Shown here piece after piece: positions 1 through 6,381 of a stretch of DNA of 10,323 nt. The position numbers were made by a program, and so were the translations under genes. The notes below the pieces were generated by a model that did no database searches, had not been told where the DNA came from, and saw nothing but the letters and a program-made list of their open reading frames with translations. The stretch is taken from assembly GCA_023415475.1 (NCBI GenBank), contig JAEZKL010000154.1, forward strand, positions 1-10,323, given 5' to 3'. How positions within the stretch are numbered: the first letter of the stretch is position 1; each line of letters begins with the position of its first letter. The stretch comes from Bacillota bacterium. GTDB lineage: Bacteria > Bacillota > Clostridia > Lachnospirales > Lachnospiraceae.

Positions 1-52
1 CGAATGCTAGAGGATATTTTCCTAAACAAGTATGCTTAAAAATCTTTGTTTA

Positions 53-125
53 CCCCTAGGGAGGGTGACATTTTCACTCGATAATTAACCTCCCAAAGGG
101 GTGACATTTTCAAAAGTTATTGACA
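53..125. mobile_element. possible end of an IS21-like insertion sequence (remnant)
   Basis: Two exact copies of GGGTGACATTTTCA lie at 63-76 and 99-112, 36 bases apart. They are woven into an imperfect inverted repeat (53-64 against 89-101, 11 pairs with an A against AA mismatch). A further TTGACA sits at 120-125 and ends in CA. As I recall, repeated GTGACATTTTCA-type boxes near a TG/CA terminus are typical of IS21-like element ends, where transposase binds. No transposase gene is inside the window, so this would be a right-hand end whose body lies to the left, or a relic. The family assignment is from memory. The repeats themselves are plainly visible. Confidence 0.35.
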
Positions 126-340
126 GAACTTTTTCTAACCCTAAAAATCGTAAAATATTCCTGTCAATCCTCCGATGCTGTTATTCTTGAATAATTTCCC
201 TCCTTATAGTAAGATGTAGTTAATGTAAAAGGAACCTGGACAAGGTAAAGCTTGCTAAGGAGCTTTGATAGTGTCAACATACTGATACTTTGTTCTAATA
301 TATAAATAAGTAGAAACACGTTACAGATGGAGGGATACCT
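126..340 (+). promoter_or_regulatory. upstream region of the WYL regulator gene with small palindromes
   Basis: No ORF of note is present. Inverted repeats seen are TTATTC-TT-GAATAA (181-194) and AAAGCT-8 nt-AGCTTT (247-252 and 261-266). The pair ATTGACAG/CTGTCAAT (119-126 and 161-168) straddles the left boundary of this stretch. A tentative promoter is TTGAAT (188-193), a 16-base gap, then TAAGAT (210-215); an AT-rich TAATATATAAA stretch at 296-306 is an alternative -10. WYL regulators often bind near their own promoters, so the palindromes are candidate operators, but nothing here proves it. Confidence 0.3.
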
Positions 341-1321
341 ATGAAGGATATGGCGCAGACAGAACGGCAGATTTTTATCTTATTGTTACTTTCTGAGAAT
401 AAGAGGGGGTATACCATCAGTGATATTCATGCCTCTCTTGAAAAATGGGATGTCATCGTCGACAAGAAGACCATAGGCCGGGATATTGACAGTCTGTCCG
501 GTATCTGTTTTATCTCCGAGGAGGAGCGAAATGGCAAGACCTATTATACCGCGGACAAATTTCGTCTTCGCGACATCACCTTCACCTCTCCCGAGCTTAT
601 CTCATTAGCCTTTCTGTTAGAGCTGCTGAAGCCTTATCAGTACATGACAATGGGTAAGACAGCTCAGGAGCTGATCCATAAGCTTCTTGATAATACCACG
701 AACTTGAACCGAGAGTTTATTAAGCACTTTAACGGTCTGGTTACCATCAACACCAATGATTATATTAATGACGAAGTAAATCCTGAGATTGAGGACCGCC
801 TCCAATCAGCGATCCGCAACAAGAATAAGGTGCGGATTATCTATCACAGCTTCGGCGGGGATGAAGATACCATCCGTATCATTCATCCTTATGAATTGAT
901 GCTTAACGACGGTGCGTTAAGTGTTGTTGGTTATTGTGAGCTTAGAAACGATATAAGGGACTTTAGAGTGTCCCGTATTAAAGCAATTACTCCTCTGGAG
1001 GATTCCTTTAGCATTCCCTCCGATTATTTTCTGAAGAAGGCAAGGAGCAAGTTCATTCATCTGTCCGGTAATGCGGTGGAGCAGATTATCATCGCTTTCG
1101 ACGGCCCGACGGCAAAATACATTCAGGAATATGAAGCAGATCTTGCCGACGAAATCGTAGTAACAGAGTCCGGAATCAACTTCATCCGTGATACCTCGGT
1201 TACAGACGAGCTGGTTCGTTGGATCATGCAATACGGTTCCGGAGCCAGAGTCCTTAATCCCCCTCATTTAAGAGATAAAATCAAACAAGAGCTGTCAAAA
1301 AGCTTGGAATATTATAATTAG
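341..1321 (+). CDS. WYL-domain helix-turn-helix transcriptional regulator
   Basis: A 326-residue cytoplasmic DNA-binding regulator. An SD (GGAGGG, 329-334) lies six bases before the ATG, which fixes the start. Residues 6-70 form a winged helix-turn-helix of the HTH_11/DeoR-like kind, with the probable recognition helix around VDKKTIGRDIDSL (40-52). Residues about 148-218 form the WYL domain, ending in the conserved DFRVSRI (207-213). Residues about 245-322 match the C-terminal WCX extension, with VLNPPHL at 304-310. The length is normal for the family. The segment that normally carries the W-Y-L triad reads GALSVVGY (191-198), so the name-giving residues appear replaced, although the rest of the fold is recognisable. 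WYL domains sense nucleic acid or other ligands in known members; the ligand and targets here are unknown. The gene stands alone and converges on the MFS exporter gene, with which it shares a terminator. Confidence 0.9.
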   Translation: MKDMAQTERQIFILLLLSENKRGYTISDIHASLEKWDVIVDKKTIGRDIDSLSGICFISEEERNGKTYYTADKFRLRDITFTSPELISLAFLLELLKPYQYMTMGKTAQELIHKLLDNTTNLNREFIKHFNGLVTINTNDYINDEVNPEIEDRLQSAIRNKNKVRIIYHSFGGDEDTIRIIHPYELMLNDGALSVVGYCELRNDIRDFRVSRIKAITPLEDSFSIPSDYFLKKARSKFIHLSGNAVEQIIIAFDGPTAKYIQEYEADLADEIVVTESGINFIRDTSVTDELVRWIMQYGSGARVLNPPHLRDKIKQELSKSLEYYN

Positions 1322-1375
1322 GAAGAAAGCTCATTTGTTACTTATTATATATTGATACAGATAATGTAATTACAT

Positions 1376-1411
1376 AATGGGGCTGTCGCAAAATTATGCG
1401 ACAGCCCCATT
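1376..1411. terminator. bidirectional hairpin terminator between WYL regulator and MFS genes
   Basis: A perfect 15-bp stem (1376-1390 with 1397-1411) encloses a six-base loop. It lies 55 bases after the regulator stop and two bases beyond the exporter stop codon (1414-1416), so it serves both converging genes. The following T-tracts are weak on both strands (TAATTT on +, TATGTAATT on -). The stem core GGGGCTGTCGCA looks like a repeated intergenic terminator type in related genomes, which is a recollection only. Confidence 0.75.
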
Positions 1412-1413
1412 CA

Positions 1414-2604
1414 CTAATTTCTCCACTTACGATAAAAAGCGCATAGAAGGAGGGTCCAGATAGCGATATAAGCTCCGGTCCAGACAAGTCCGGTCAACAG
1501 ATCCGACCCGGACACCAGTAATCCGAACAACCCATAGCAGAGGATCCCATACAGATTCTGACTTAAGGAGATCAGTGAATGCACTGTGGATCTTCCCTCT
1601 GCTTCGATTCGCTTCTGTATATAATCCTCATGAAGGACATCCCCGGCAGCCATAATCAGATAATACAGACCATATAGAGCCATCACGCCAATTGATCTGA
1701 TTAGGCCTGCTGACAGCAGCGCTCCCGCTGCCAGGCAGCAAAGGATTGCCACCTGAAACATCCGGTCTCTTTGGTGGAATAAGCGTTCAATTCCTTTTCG
1801 AATTGCCGATGCAAGAAAACCTCCAAAGGCAATAAGTATAAATCGCAGCGCTGTCCAACCGCCAATTAAGGCAATGGACAGTCCAAAGCTTTCTGCAATC
1901 AGCTGGTCATACTCATCTAAAATCCCGGCTGTTGTAATAACGAATAAGGCCAGAAGGCTGTAGAGAAGAATCTCTTTCCTCTTGATAATAAACGAGAATG
2001 CTCCATAGAAGGTTCTCTCCTCCCTCTCCCTCTTCTCCAGGGCCAGTCTCTCCTTATAAAGGTTTACTTCCTTCATGGAAAGCACCGTAATCGCTCCGAT
2101 TAAGGCCGATAATACAGACAGGAGTAATGCAGGAGTAAAACCATACCTCATCCCAATAAATCCTCCGGCTACCGATGCAAGTACAGTACTAATACCGGAT
2201 AAAAAACGTCCCCTGCCCAGTACCCGTTCAAACCACTCCTCCTTATTCGAAAGCTTTAGGGAATCATATAGCAAAGCTTCTTCCGATCCGGATTGAAAGC
2301 TACCTCCCAGCCCCCACAGAATAAAGCCCAACGCATATAAGCCAAAGCAATCAGCAAATATCCAGGTCAAATAGCAACCAGCCTTAAGTATCTGACCGAA
2401 TAGGAGCATTTTCTTCCTACTCCAGCGATCAGCCAAAATTCCGGTCGGAATCTCCATAATAACACCGGGTACCGACCAAATAGCCAGCAACAAGGATATC
2501 TGCCCTAATGTCAACCCTCCTGCTTCAAACATCAGTAGATAAAGCGGATAAATTGGCATCAGTTCATTAAAAAAACGATAAATATAATACTTTCGTGTGT
2601 TCAT
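1414..2604 (-). CDS. MFS family exporter
   Basis: A 396-residue major facilitator superfamily membrane transporter with about 12 hydrophobic segments. Motif A of the loop between helices 2 and 3 is clear: GILADRWSRKKML at 55-67. A charged central loop (about 178-200, rich in K, E and R) splits the two six-helix halves as usual. The substrate cannot be read from sequence; drug or metabolite export by proton antiport is the common role of such stand-alone proteins. An ATG 12 bases further upstream (2616) is in frame, but the SD GGAGGG (2609-2614 on this strand) overlaps that codon and is well spaced (four bases) for the ATG at 2604, so I chose the latter. The gene is monocistronic, with a long 5' leader containing a short ORF and possible SD-masking pairing. 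It converges on the WYL regulator, which might control it, although nothing shows this directly. Confidence 0.88.
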   Translation of the reverse strand: MNTRKYYIYRFFNELMPIYPLYLLMFEAGGLTLGQISLLLAIWSVPGVIMEIPTGILADRWSRKKMLLFGQILKAGCYLTWIFADCFGLYALGFILWGLGGSFQSGSEEALLYDSLKLSNKEEWFERVLGRGRFLSGISTVLASVAGGFIGMRYGFTPALLLSVLSALIGAITVLSMKEVNLYKERLALEKREREERTFYGAFSFIIKRKEILLYSLLALFVITTAGILDEYDQLIAESFGLSIALIGGWTALRFILIAFGGFLASAIRKGIERLFHQRDRMFQVAILCCLAAGALLSAGLIRSIGVMALYGLYYLIMAAGDVLHEDYIQKRIEAEGRSTVHSLISLSQNLYGILCYGLFGLLVSGSDLLTGLVWTGAYIAIWTLLLCAFYRKWRN

Positions 2605-2609
2605 TCGTC

Positions 2610-2653
2610 CCTCCATATCAATGTAATAGTTTCATTTCCTATACCTATGGAGG
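2610..2653 (-). promoter_or_regulatory. possible SD-masking hairpin in the MFS mRNA leader
   Basis: On the minus strand CCTCCAT (2653-2647) is exactly complementary to ATGGAGG (2616-2610), which contains the exporter's Shine-Dalgarno site. Two more pairs can form if one G is bulged. The loop would be 30 bases. Formation would hide the ribosome site. A competing fold exists upstream, where GGAC at the end of the leader ORF can pair with GTCC around a CCGGG/CCCG hairpin. This is an inference from complementarity only. Confidence 0.35.
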
Positions 2654-2671
2654 ACCACGGGATACCCGGTG

Positions 2672-2701
2672 TTACTGTCCAGTGTCATACCACAATCTCA
2701 T
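2672..2701 (-). CDS. putative nine-residue leader peptide of the MFS exporter
   Basis: A ten-codon ORF encoding MRLWYDTGQ and a TAA stop. It has a strong GGAGG (2709-2713) seven bases before its ATG, a better arrangement than chance usually gives. It ends 67 bases before the exporter start and just ahead of a segment able to mask the exporter's SD. Short leader ORFs of this kind control several antibiotic-resistance genes through ribosome stalling. No stalling motif is recognised here, and so short an ORF could be fortuitous. Confidence 0.35.
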   Translation of the reverse strand: MRLWYDTGQ

Positions 2702-2740
2702 CTAACCACCTCCTAAGTTATAAATATTATATTGACCTGT

Positions 2741-2769
2741 ATTATAAAGTATATATACCAAAATTTCCA
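2741..2769 (-). promoter_or_regulatory. candidate sigma-A promoter of the MFS gene
   Basis: On the minus strand TGGAAA (2769-2764) is followed after 17 bases by TATAAT (2746-2741). The -10 is perfect and the -35 matches four of six. Transcription would start near 2734 and include the leader ORF. A second TATAAT-like element follows closely downstream. Confidence 0.5.
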
Positions 2770-2841
2770 CTCAATTATAAGCCCTATCAATAAATCTTTA
2801 AAATTTCTTAAGTATAATCACAAAATTTTATAAATATACAG

Positions 2842-2870
2842 TTGACAATTACGAAATCAGCGAATATACT
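2842..2870 (+). promoter_or_regulatory. sigma-A promoter of the T-box / trpB transcript
   Basis: TTGACA (2842-2847), a 17-base spacer and TATACT (2865-2870) give a near-consensus promoter. The predicted start near 2877 lies just ahead of the T-box Stem I, as expected for a T-box-controlled transcript. Confidence 0.8.
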
Positions 2871-2894
2871 AATAAAAAACACATAATTATAACA

Positions 2895-3169
2895 AACCGA
2901 TGAGTAAGAAGAGTAGATATCGCTAATTATTAGCAGAGAGCCGCAGGGGGTGTGATTGCGGTAATAATGCAATATCGAATGGGCTTACGAGGGTGGGAAG
3001 AACGATAGGAAGCTATCCAGTAATGCCCAACGGTAACTTCGACCGTTAACAAGGAAGCATATATAAAAGTATATGAATTGAGAGGGTGCATTGCACCAAA
3101 CCGGGTGGTACCGCAGAAGTTTATCAAAGCTTTTGTCCCAGTAGAATTACTGAGGCAGGGGCTTTTTTT
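2895..3169 (+). promoter_or_regulatory. T-box riboswitch, tryptophan specifier (UGG)
   Basis: A tRNA-sensing transcription-attenuation leader. The T-box core GGGTGGTACCGC is at 3103-3114. Stem I closes with GTAAG/CTTAC (2904-2908 with 2984-2988). The specifier loop lies between GATAT (2916-2920) and ATATC (2972-2976): its 5' side is AAGAGTA, and its 3' side GAATGGG places the UGG codon at 2980-2982. The AGAGAG element (2935-2940) and a CCGC/GCGG distal hairpin follow the usual plan. Stem III is GGTGC-ATT-GCACC (3085-3097). UGGU at 3106-3109 would meet the uncharged tRNA 3' end. Low charging of tRNA-Trp should favour the antiterminator and turn on the downstream trpB-like gene. UGG is the only Trp codon, so the match between specifier and product is strong. 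Confidence 0.93.
3126..3169 (+). terminator. T-box intrinsic terminator
   Basis: An imperfect hairpin built from the GTCCC side (3135-3139) and GGGGC (3158-3162), with an inner CAGTA/TACTG stem, ends in seven T residues (3163-3169). The GTCCC strand is also the 3' partner of the T-box bulge helix (GGG at 3103-3105), giving the usual mutually exclusive fold. Confidence 0.8.
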
Positions 3170-3201
3170 ATACAGATTTACAGATGAATTTATCATTCAT
3201 T

Positions 3202-3245
3202 ATTGAAACTAACGTTATTCAATTAGCACAAATTGAATCCTCAAT
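3202..3245 (+). repeat. cluster of alternating complementary ATTGAA/TTCAAT segments in the trpB leader
   Basis: Between the T-box terminator and the trpB ribosome site, four alternating segments occur: ATTGAA (3202-3207), ATTCAATT (3217-3224), AATTGAAT (3231-3238) and TCAAT (3241-3245). The second and third form a perfect 8-bp hairpin with a six-base loop. The first can pair instead with the second, and the third with the fourth. This could be a protein-binding operator or alternative RNA folds, or chance in AT-rich DNA. Confidence 0.4.
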
Positions 3246-3293
3246 AAAAAGAGTAACCTTTAACACGATAATAATTTGAAAGGAGTAAACATT

Positions 3294-4673
3294 ATGTCAA
3301 AGAAAGTTCCACATAGACTATACCTTACCGAGGATCAAATGCCAAAGCAATGGTACAATCTCAGAGCAGATATGAAGGAGCTGCCCGCTCCTATTCTAAA
3401 TCCCGGAACCTTACAACCGGCTAAGGTCGAAGAATTATATCCCGTATTCTGCGAAAAGCTTGCCGAGCAGGAAATGGATAACACCACAAGATATTTTGAT
3501 ATTCCGGAGGAGGTTCAGGAATTCTATAAAATGTATCGTCCTTCTCCGCTCATTCGTGCTTACAATCTGGAAAAGGCACTGGATACACCGGCAAAGATTT
3601 ACTTCAAATTCGAGGGCAACAACACCTCCGGAAGCCATAAGCTGAATTCTGCTATCGCGCAGGCATATTATGCGAAAGAGCAAGGGCTCACGAGCTTAAC
3701 TACGGAAACCGGTGCAGGTCAATGGGGTACTGCTTTATCCGAAGCCTGCTCCTATTACAATCTGCCTCTTACCGTATTTATGGTGAAGGTCTCTTATGAG
3801 CAGAAACCCTTTCGAAAATCCGTAATGCAGACCTTTGATGCAAATATCATCCCCAGCCCCAGCGATACAACCGAGGTTGGTAAGATGATACTCTCCAAGA
3901 ATCCGAATACCGGAGGCAGTCTTGGCTGCGCTATCTCCGAGGCAGTTGAGAAGGCTGTAACCACCCCTAACTGCCGCTATGTTCTTGGTTCTGTACTAAA
4001 TCAAGTGTTATTACATCAGTCAATTATCGGGCTGGAATCGAAGCTTGCGATGGAGATGTTAGATGAATATCCGGATATTGTGATCGGCTGTGCCGGTGGC
4101 GGTTCCAATCTCGGCGGCTTGATTGCACCTTTTATGCAGGATAAGCTTCTTGGCAGAGCCAATCCAAGAATTATCGCTGTTGAGCCCGCTTCCTGCCCTT
4201 CCTTTACCCGCGGCAGATATGCATATGACTTCTGTGACACCGGTAAGGTTACCCCTCTTGCAAAGATGTATACTCTTGGAAGTAGCTTTATGCCCTCTGC
4301 AAATCATGCAGGTGGCTTACGATATCATGGAATGTCACCCATTCTGTCTAAGCTTTATGATGACGGATATATGGAAGCTATCGCTGTGGAACAGACCAAG
4401 GTATTCGAAGCTGCTGTATTTTTTGCTAAGCAGGAGACCATCTTACCTGCTCCCGAATCAGCACATGCCATCCGTGGTGCTATTGACGAGGCATTAAAAT
4501 GTAAGGAATCCGGAGAAGCTAAGACAATCCTCTTTGGGCTGACCGGAACCGGATATTTTGATATGACGGCATATAATGCATACCTAAGCGGTAGCATGAC
4601 AGATTATATCCCCAGTGATGAGGATTTACAGAAGAGCTTCGACGAATTACCGAGAATCCCCGGTATTAAGTAG
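3294..4673 (+). CDS. trpB: TrpB2-type tryptophan synthase beta chain (PLP enzyme)
   Basis: A 459-residue cytoplasmic pyridoxal-phosphate enzyme that joins indole and L-serine to L-tryptophan. The Schiff-base lysine is K116 in SGSHKLN. The catalytic glutamate motif is ETGAGQWG (138-145), with W where classical TrpB has H, a mark of the TrpB2 branch. GGGSN (268-272) binds the cofactor phosphate. GTGYFD (418-423) occupies the C-terminal cofactor-ring loop. The long N-terminal extension of about 80 residues and the total length also fit TrpB2 rather than the roughly 400-residue TrpB1. No trpA is adjacent, so it probably works alone, for example salvaging free indole, as proposed for TrpB2 proteins. 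The start is the ATG eight bases after AAAGGAG (3279-3285), not the upstream TTG at 3276. The Trp T-box upstream independently supports the function. Confidence 0.93.
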   Translation: MSKKVPHRLYLTEDQMPKQWYNLRADMKELPAPILNPGTLQPAKVEELYPVFCEKLAEQEMDNTTRYFDIPEEVQEFYKMYRPSPLIRAYNLEKALDTPAKIYFKFEGNNTSGSHKLNSAIAQAYYAKEQGLTSLTTETGAGQWGTALSEACSYYNLPLTVFMVKVSYEQKPFRKSVMQTFDANIIPSPSDTTEVGKMILSKNPNTGGSLGCAISEAVEKAVTTPNCRYVLGSVLNQVLLHQSIIGLESKLAMEMLDEYPDIVIGCAGGGSNLGGLIAPFMQDKLLGRANPRIIAVEPASCPSFTRGRYAYDFCDTGKVTPLAKMYTLGSSFMPSANHAGGLRYHGMSPILSKLYDDGYMEAIAVEQTKVFEAAVFFAKQETILPAPESAHAIRGAIDEALKCKESGEAKTILFGLTGTGYFDMTAYNAYLSGSMTDYIPSDEDLQKSFDELPRIPGIK

Positions 4674-4707
4674 CTATATTCTTCTCCAAATTGGATATAA
4701 AATAGAG

Positions 4708-4745
4708 GGAACAGAGCCGGTTGTTACTTCAACTGGCTCTGTTCC
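4708..4745. terminator. bidirectional terminator overlapping the MATE gene 3' end
   Basis: A 16-bp stem with one G-T pair (4708-4723 with 4730-4745) and a six-base loop. It lies 34 bases after the trpB stop. The MATE stop codon (4724-4726) falls in the loop, and its last six sense codons are in one arm. The downstream tail on the minus strand (CTCTATTTTA) is T-rich; on the plus strand it is weak. Confidence 0.75.
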
Positions 4746-6121
4746 TGTTCCTTAATCAATCTGTTCAAACGTCTTATCTCAACGAATAGATATCCTCCGG
4801 TTACAGTGAAAGCAAGGAAATCTGAGATGGGAACTGACATTAAGATACCCTTCAGTCCGAATAGATTTGACATTATTAAAATAGTAGGAACCAAAAATAG
4901 TATTTGCCTGGACAGGGTCAATAAAAGAGAAATTTTTGGTCTTCCAACTGCCTGGAAATAAAGAGATCCAATAATCTGCACCCCCAAAACCGGGAGCATC
5001 AGCATTACAATTTTAATAGCATTTGTTCCAAATTCGCGAAATGCCTCCTCCTTACCAAAGGCACCTATCAATGCTCCGGGAAAAATTCTGGTTGCCGTAA
5101 AGCCTGTAATAGCAACAACCGATGCCGCCAGAATTGCTTTTCCCAGCGTTTCCTTAATTCTATGATAATTTTTTGCACCTCGATTATATCCGATGATTGG
5201 TTGAGCTCCATGACTAATACCGATAGTTGGCATCACCAGCAGGGTCTGGAGGCTATTGATCGCTCCCATTCCTCCGATAGCAACATCTCCACCATAGTAA
5301 CCCAGTCGATTATTCATAATTAGGTTGAGTAAGCTTCCGCTTATCTGATTCGCAAAGGAGGGAAGTCCGGCCAAAACAGTCTTTCCCACAAGCGAGGGGG
5401 ATAAAATCAAGTTCTTGGGACGTAGCTTCATATTGCTGCGTTTTGTTAGAAAGTAGGAAATACCCCAGATTGCGGAGAGGCCTTGACCCCCGATCGTAGC
5501 AAGGGCTGCCCCCGCCATTCCCCAACCGAATCGGAAAATGAATACATAATCAAATACGATGTTAAAGCCGGCTCCGATAAACATGGAAATCATAGCTGAT
5601 TTTGGACTTCCATCAGCGCGCATAAAATGATTCATACCTACCGATGGTCCCTGTAACACAGAGGCATACAAAATGATTCTCATATACTCTAAGGCATAGG
5701 GCATACTTTCTTTACTCGCACCGAACAAGGTAAGCAAACCTTCCAGATTCATAAGTGCAACAACCATGAATAAAAAGGAAGTAATGAATATCATCGCAAT
5801 GGAATTACCCAGAATTCTCTCCGCACCTTCTCTGTCCTTCTCTCCTAGCTTGATGGAAAACAGAGACGCTCCTCCGGCTCCAAACATTAATGCCAACCCC
5901 ATCATGATCATCATAATCGGGAAGGATACCGTTAATGCCGTAAGCCCTATGGACTGTAGATCCTTCGCATTGCCGATAAACATTCTGTCAACAATATTAT
6001 ATAATGCATTCACCAACATACCAATGGTTGCCGGTATTGAAAATTCCATCAGTAGCATTCCGATTTTTTTCGTGCCAAGACGATCCTGGCTGTGCTTTTG
6101 AATTACCTTTTCTTCTGTCAT
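4724..6121 (-). CDS. MATE family multidrug/sodium antiporter (MepA-like)
   Basis: A 465-residue inner-membrane exporter with about 12 hydrophobic segments in two homologous halves. Visible family motifs are YNIVDRMFIG (41-50), GAGGASLFSIKLGEKD (81-96), MNHFMRADGSPK (163-174) and, in the second half, GISHGAQPIIGYNRGAKNY (301-319). The set fits the MepA/DinF-like branch, which extrudes cationic drugs using a Na+ or H+ gradient; the actual substrate is unknown. The start is uncertain: the ATG at 6133 would have AAAGG only one base away, too close, while the ATG at 6121 has GGAA six bases before it, so I prefer 6121. The gene is transcribed alone, divergent from the sigma factor gene and convergent with trpB. 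Its 3' end is folded into the shared terminator. Confidence 0.9.
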   Translation of the reverse strand: MTEEKVIQKHSQDRLGTKKIGMLLMEFSIPATIGMLVNALYNIVDRMFIGNAKDLQSIGLTALTVSFPIMMIMMGLALMFGAGGASLFSIKLGEKDREGAERILGNSIAMIFITSFLFMVVALMNLEGLLTLFGASKESMPYALEYMRIILYASVLQGPSVGMNHFMRADGSPKSAMISMFIGAGFNIVFDYVFIFRFGWGMAGAALATIGGQGLSAIWGISYFLTKRSNMKLRPKNLILSPSLVGKTVLAGLPSFANQISGSLLNLIMNNRLGYYGGDVAIGGMGAINSLQTLLVMPTIGISHGAQPIIGYNRGAKNYHRIKETLGKAILAASVVAITGFTATRIFPGALIGAFGKEEAFREFGTNAIKIVMLMLPVLGVQIIGSLYFQAVGRPKISLLLTLSRQILFLVPTILIMSNLFGLKGILMSVPISDFLAFTVTGGYLFVEIRRLNRLIKEQEQSQLK

Positions 6122-6204
6122 AATATGTTCCATGCCTTTCTATCTTTTCACATAAGCTGATATTTCATCATAATAATATGTATGAATGTGCATTTGCTTT
6201 GTAG

Positions 6205-6210
6205 ATTATA
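6205..6210 (-). promoter_or_regulatory. candidate -10 box for the MATE gene
   Basis: A perfect TATAAT on the minus strand about 85 bases before the chosen start. The -35 region is AT-rich with no good TTGACA match, so the assignment is tentative. Confidence 0.4.
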
Positions 6211-6253
6211 CTTTTTATCATATATTTTAATATAATAAACGATTTTAGAAAAC

Positions 6254-6262
6254 TTATCCACA
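6254..6262 (+). promoter_or_regulatory. consensus DnaA box
   Basis: TTATCCACA matches the strongest DnaA-binding 9-mer exactly. It lies in the AT-rich divergent region, just upstream of the first sigma-factor promoter. It is a single copy with no cluster, so it is not an origin; it could mark DnaA-dependent control or be chance. Confidence 0.45.
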
Positions 6263-6275
6263 TATATATAAGGTT

Positions 6276-6304
6276 TTTAGAAGTATTTTATCGTATTGTA
6301 TAAT
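6276..6304 (+). promoter_or_regulatory. sigma-factor gene promoter P1
   Basis: TTTAGA (6276-6281), exactly 17 bases, then TATAAT (6299-6304). The -35 matches four of six and the -10 is perfect. It is about 78 bases upstream of the start codon. Confidence 0.55.
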
Positions 6305-6332
6305 TATTTTTGTTTTCTTATTTCAATCTATA

Positions 6333-6341
6333 TGATATAAT
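6333..6341 (+). promoter_or_regulatory. sigma-factor gene promoter P2 (extended -10)
   Basis: TGATATAAT is an extended -10 (TG, one base, TATAAT), which can work without a good -35; none is obvious upstream. Transcription would start near 6348, leaving a short leader with the SD. Confidence 0.55.
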
Positions 6342-6381
6342 GTTGGTTATGCAATTTTTTATATCCTATGGAGGAACCAAC

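Noticed and set aside
120..156. TTGACA at 120-125 as the -35 of a plus-strand promoter
   Set aside because: No acceptable -10 lies 16-18 bases downstream; the nearest TAAAAT is 25 bases away. It fits better as part of the repeat region.
2930..3196. 88-residue minus-strand ORF
   Set aside because: It lies entirely antisense to the T-box leader. The composition reflects RNA structure, and there is no ribosome site or family resemblance.
4123..4497. 124-residue plus-strand ORF inside trpB
   Set aside because: It is a frame shadow of a strongly conserved PLP enzyme, with no ribosome site and no domain.
6310..6381. N-terminal extension of the sigma factor
   Set aside because: It runs through the extended -10 promoter; GGAGG at 6370-6374 marks the ATG at 6382.
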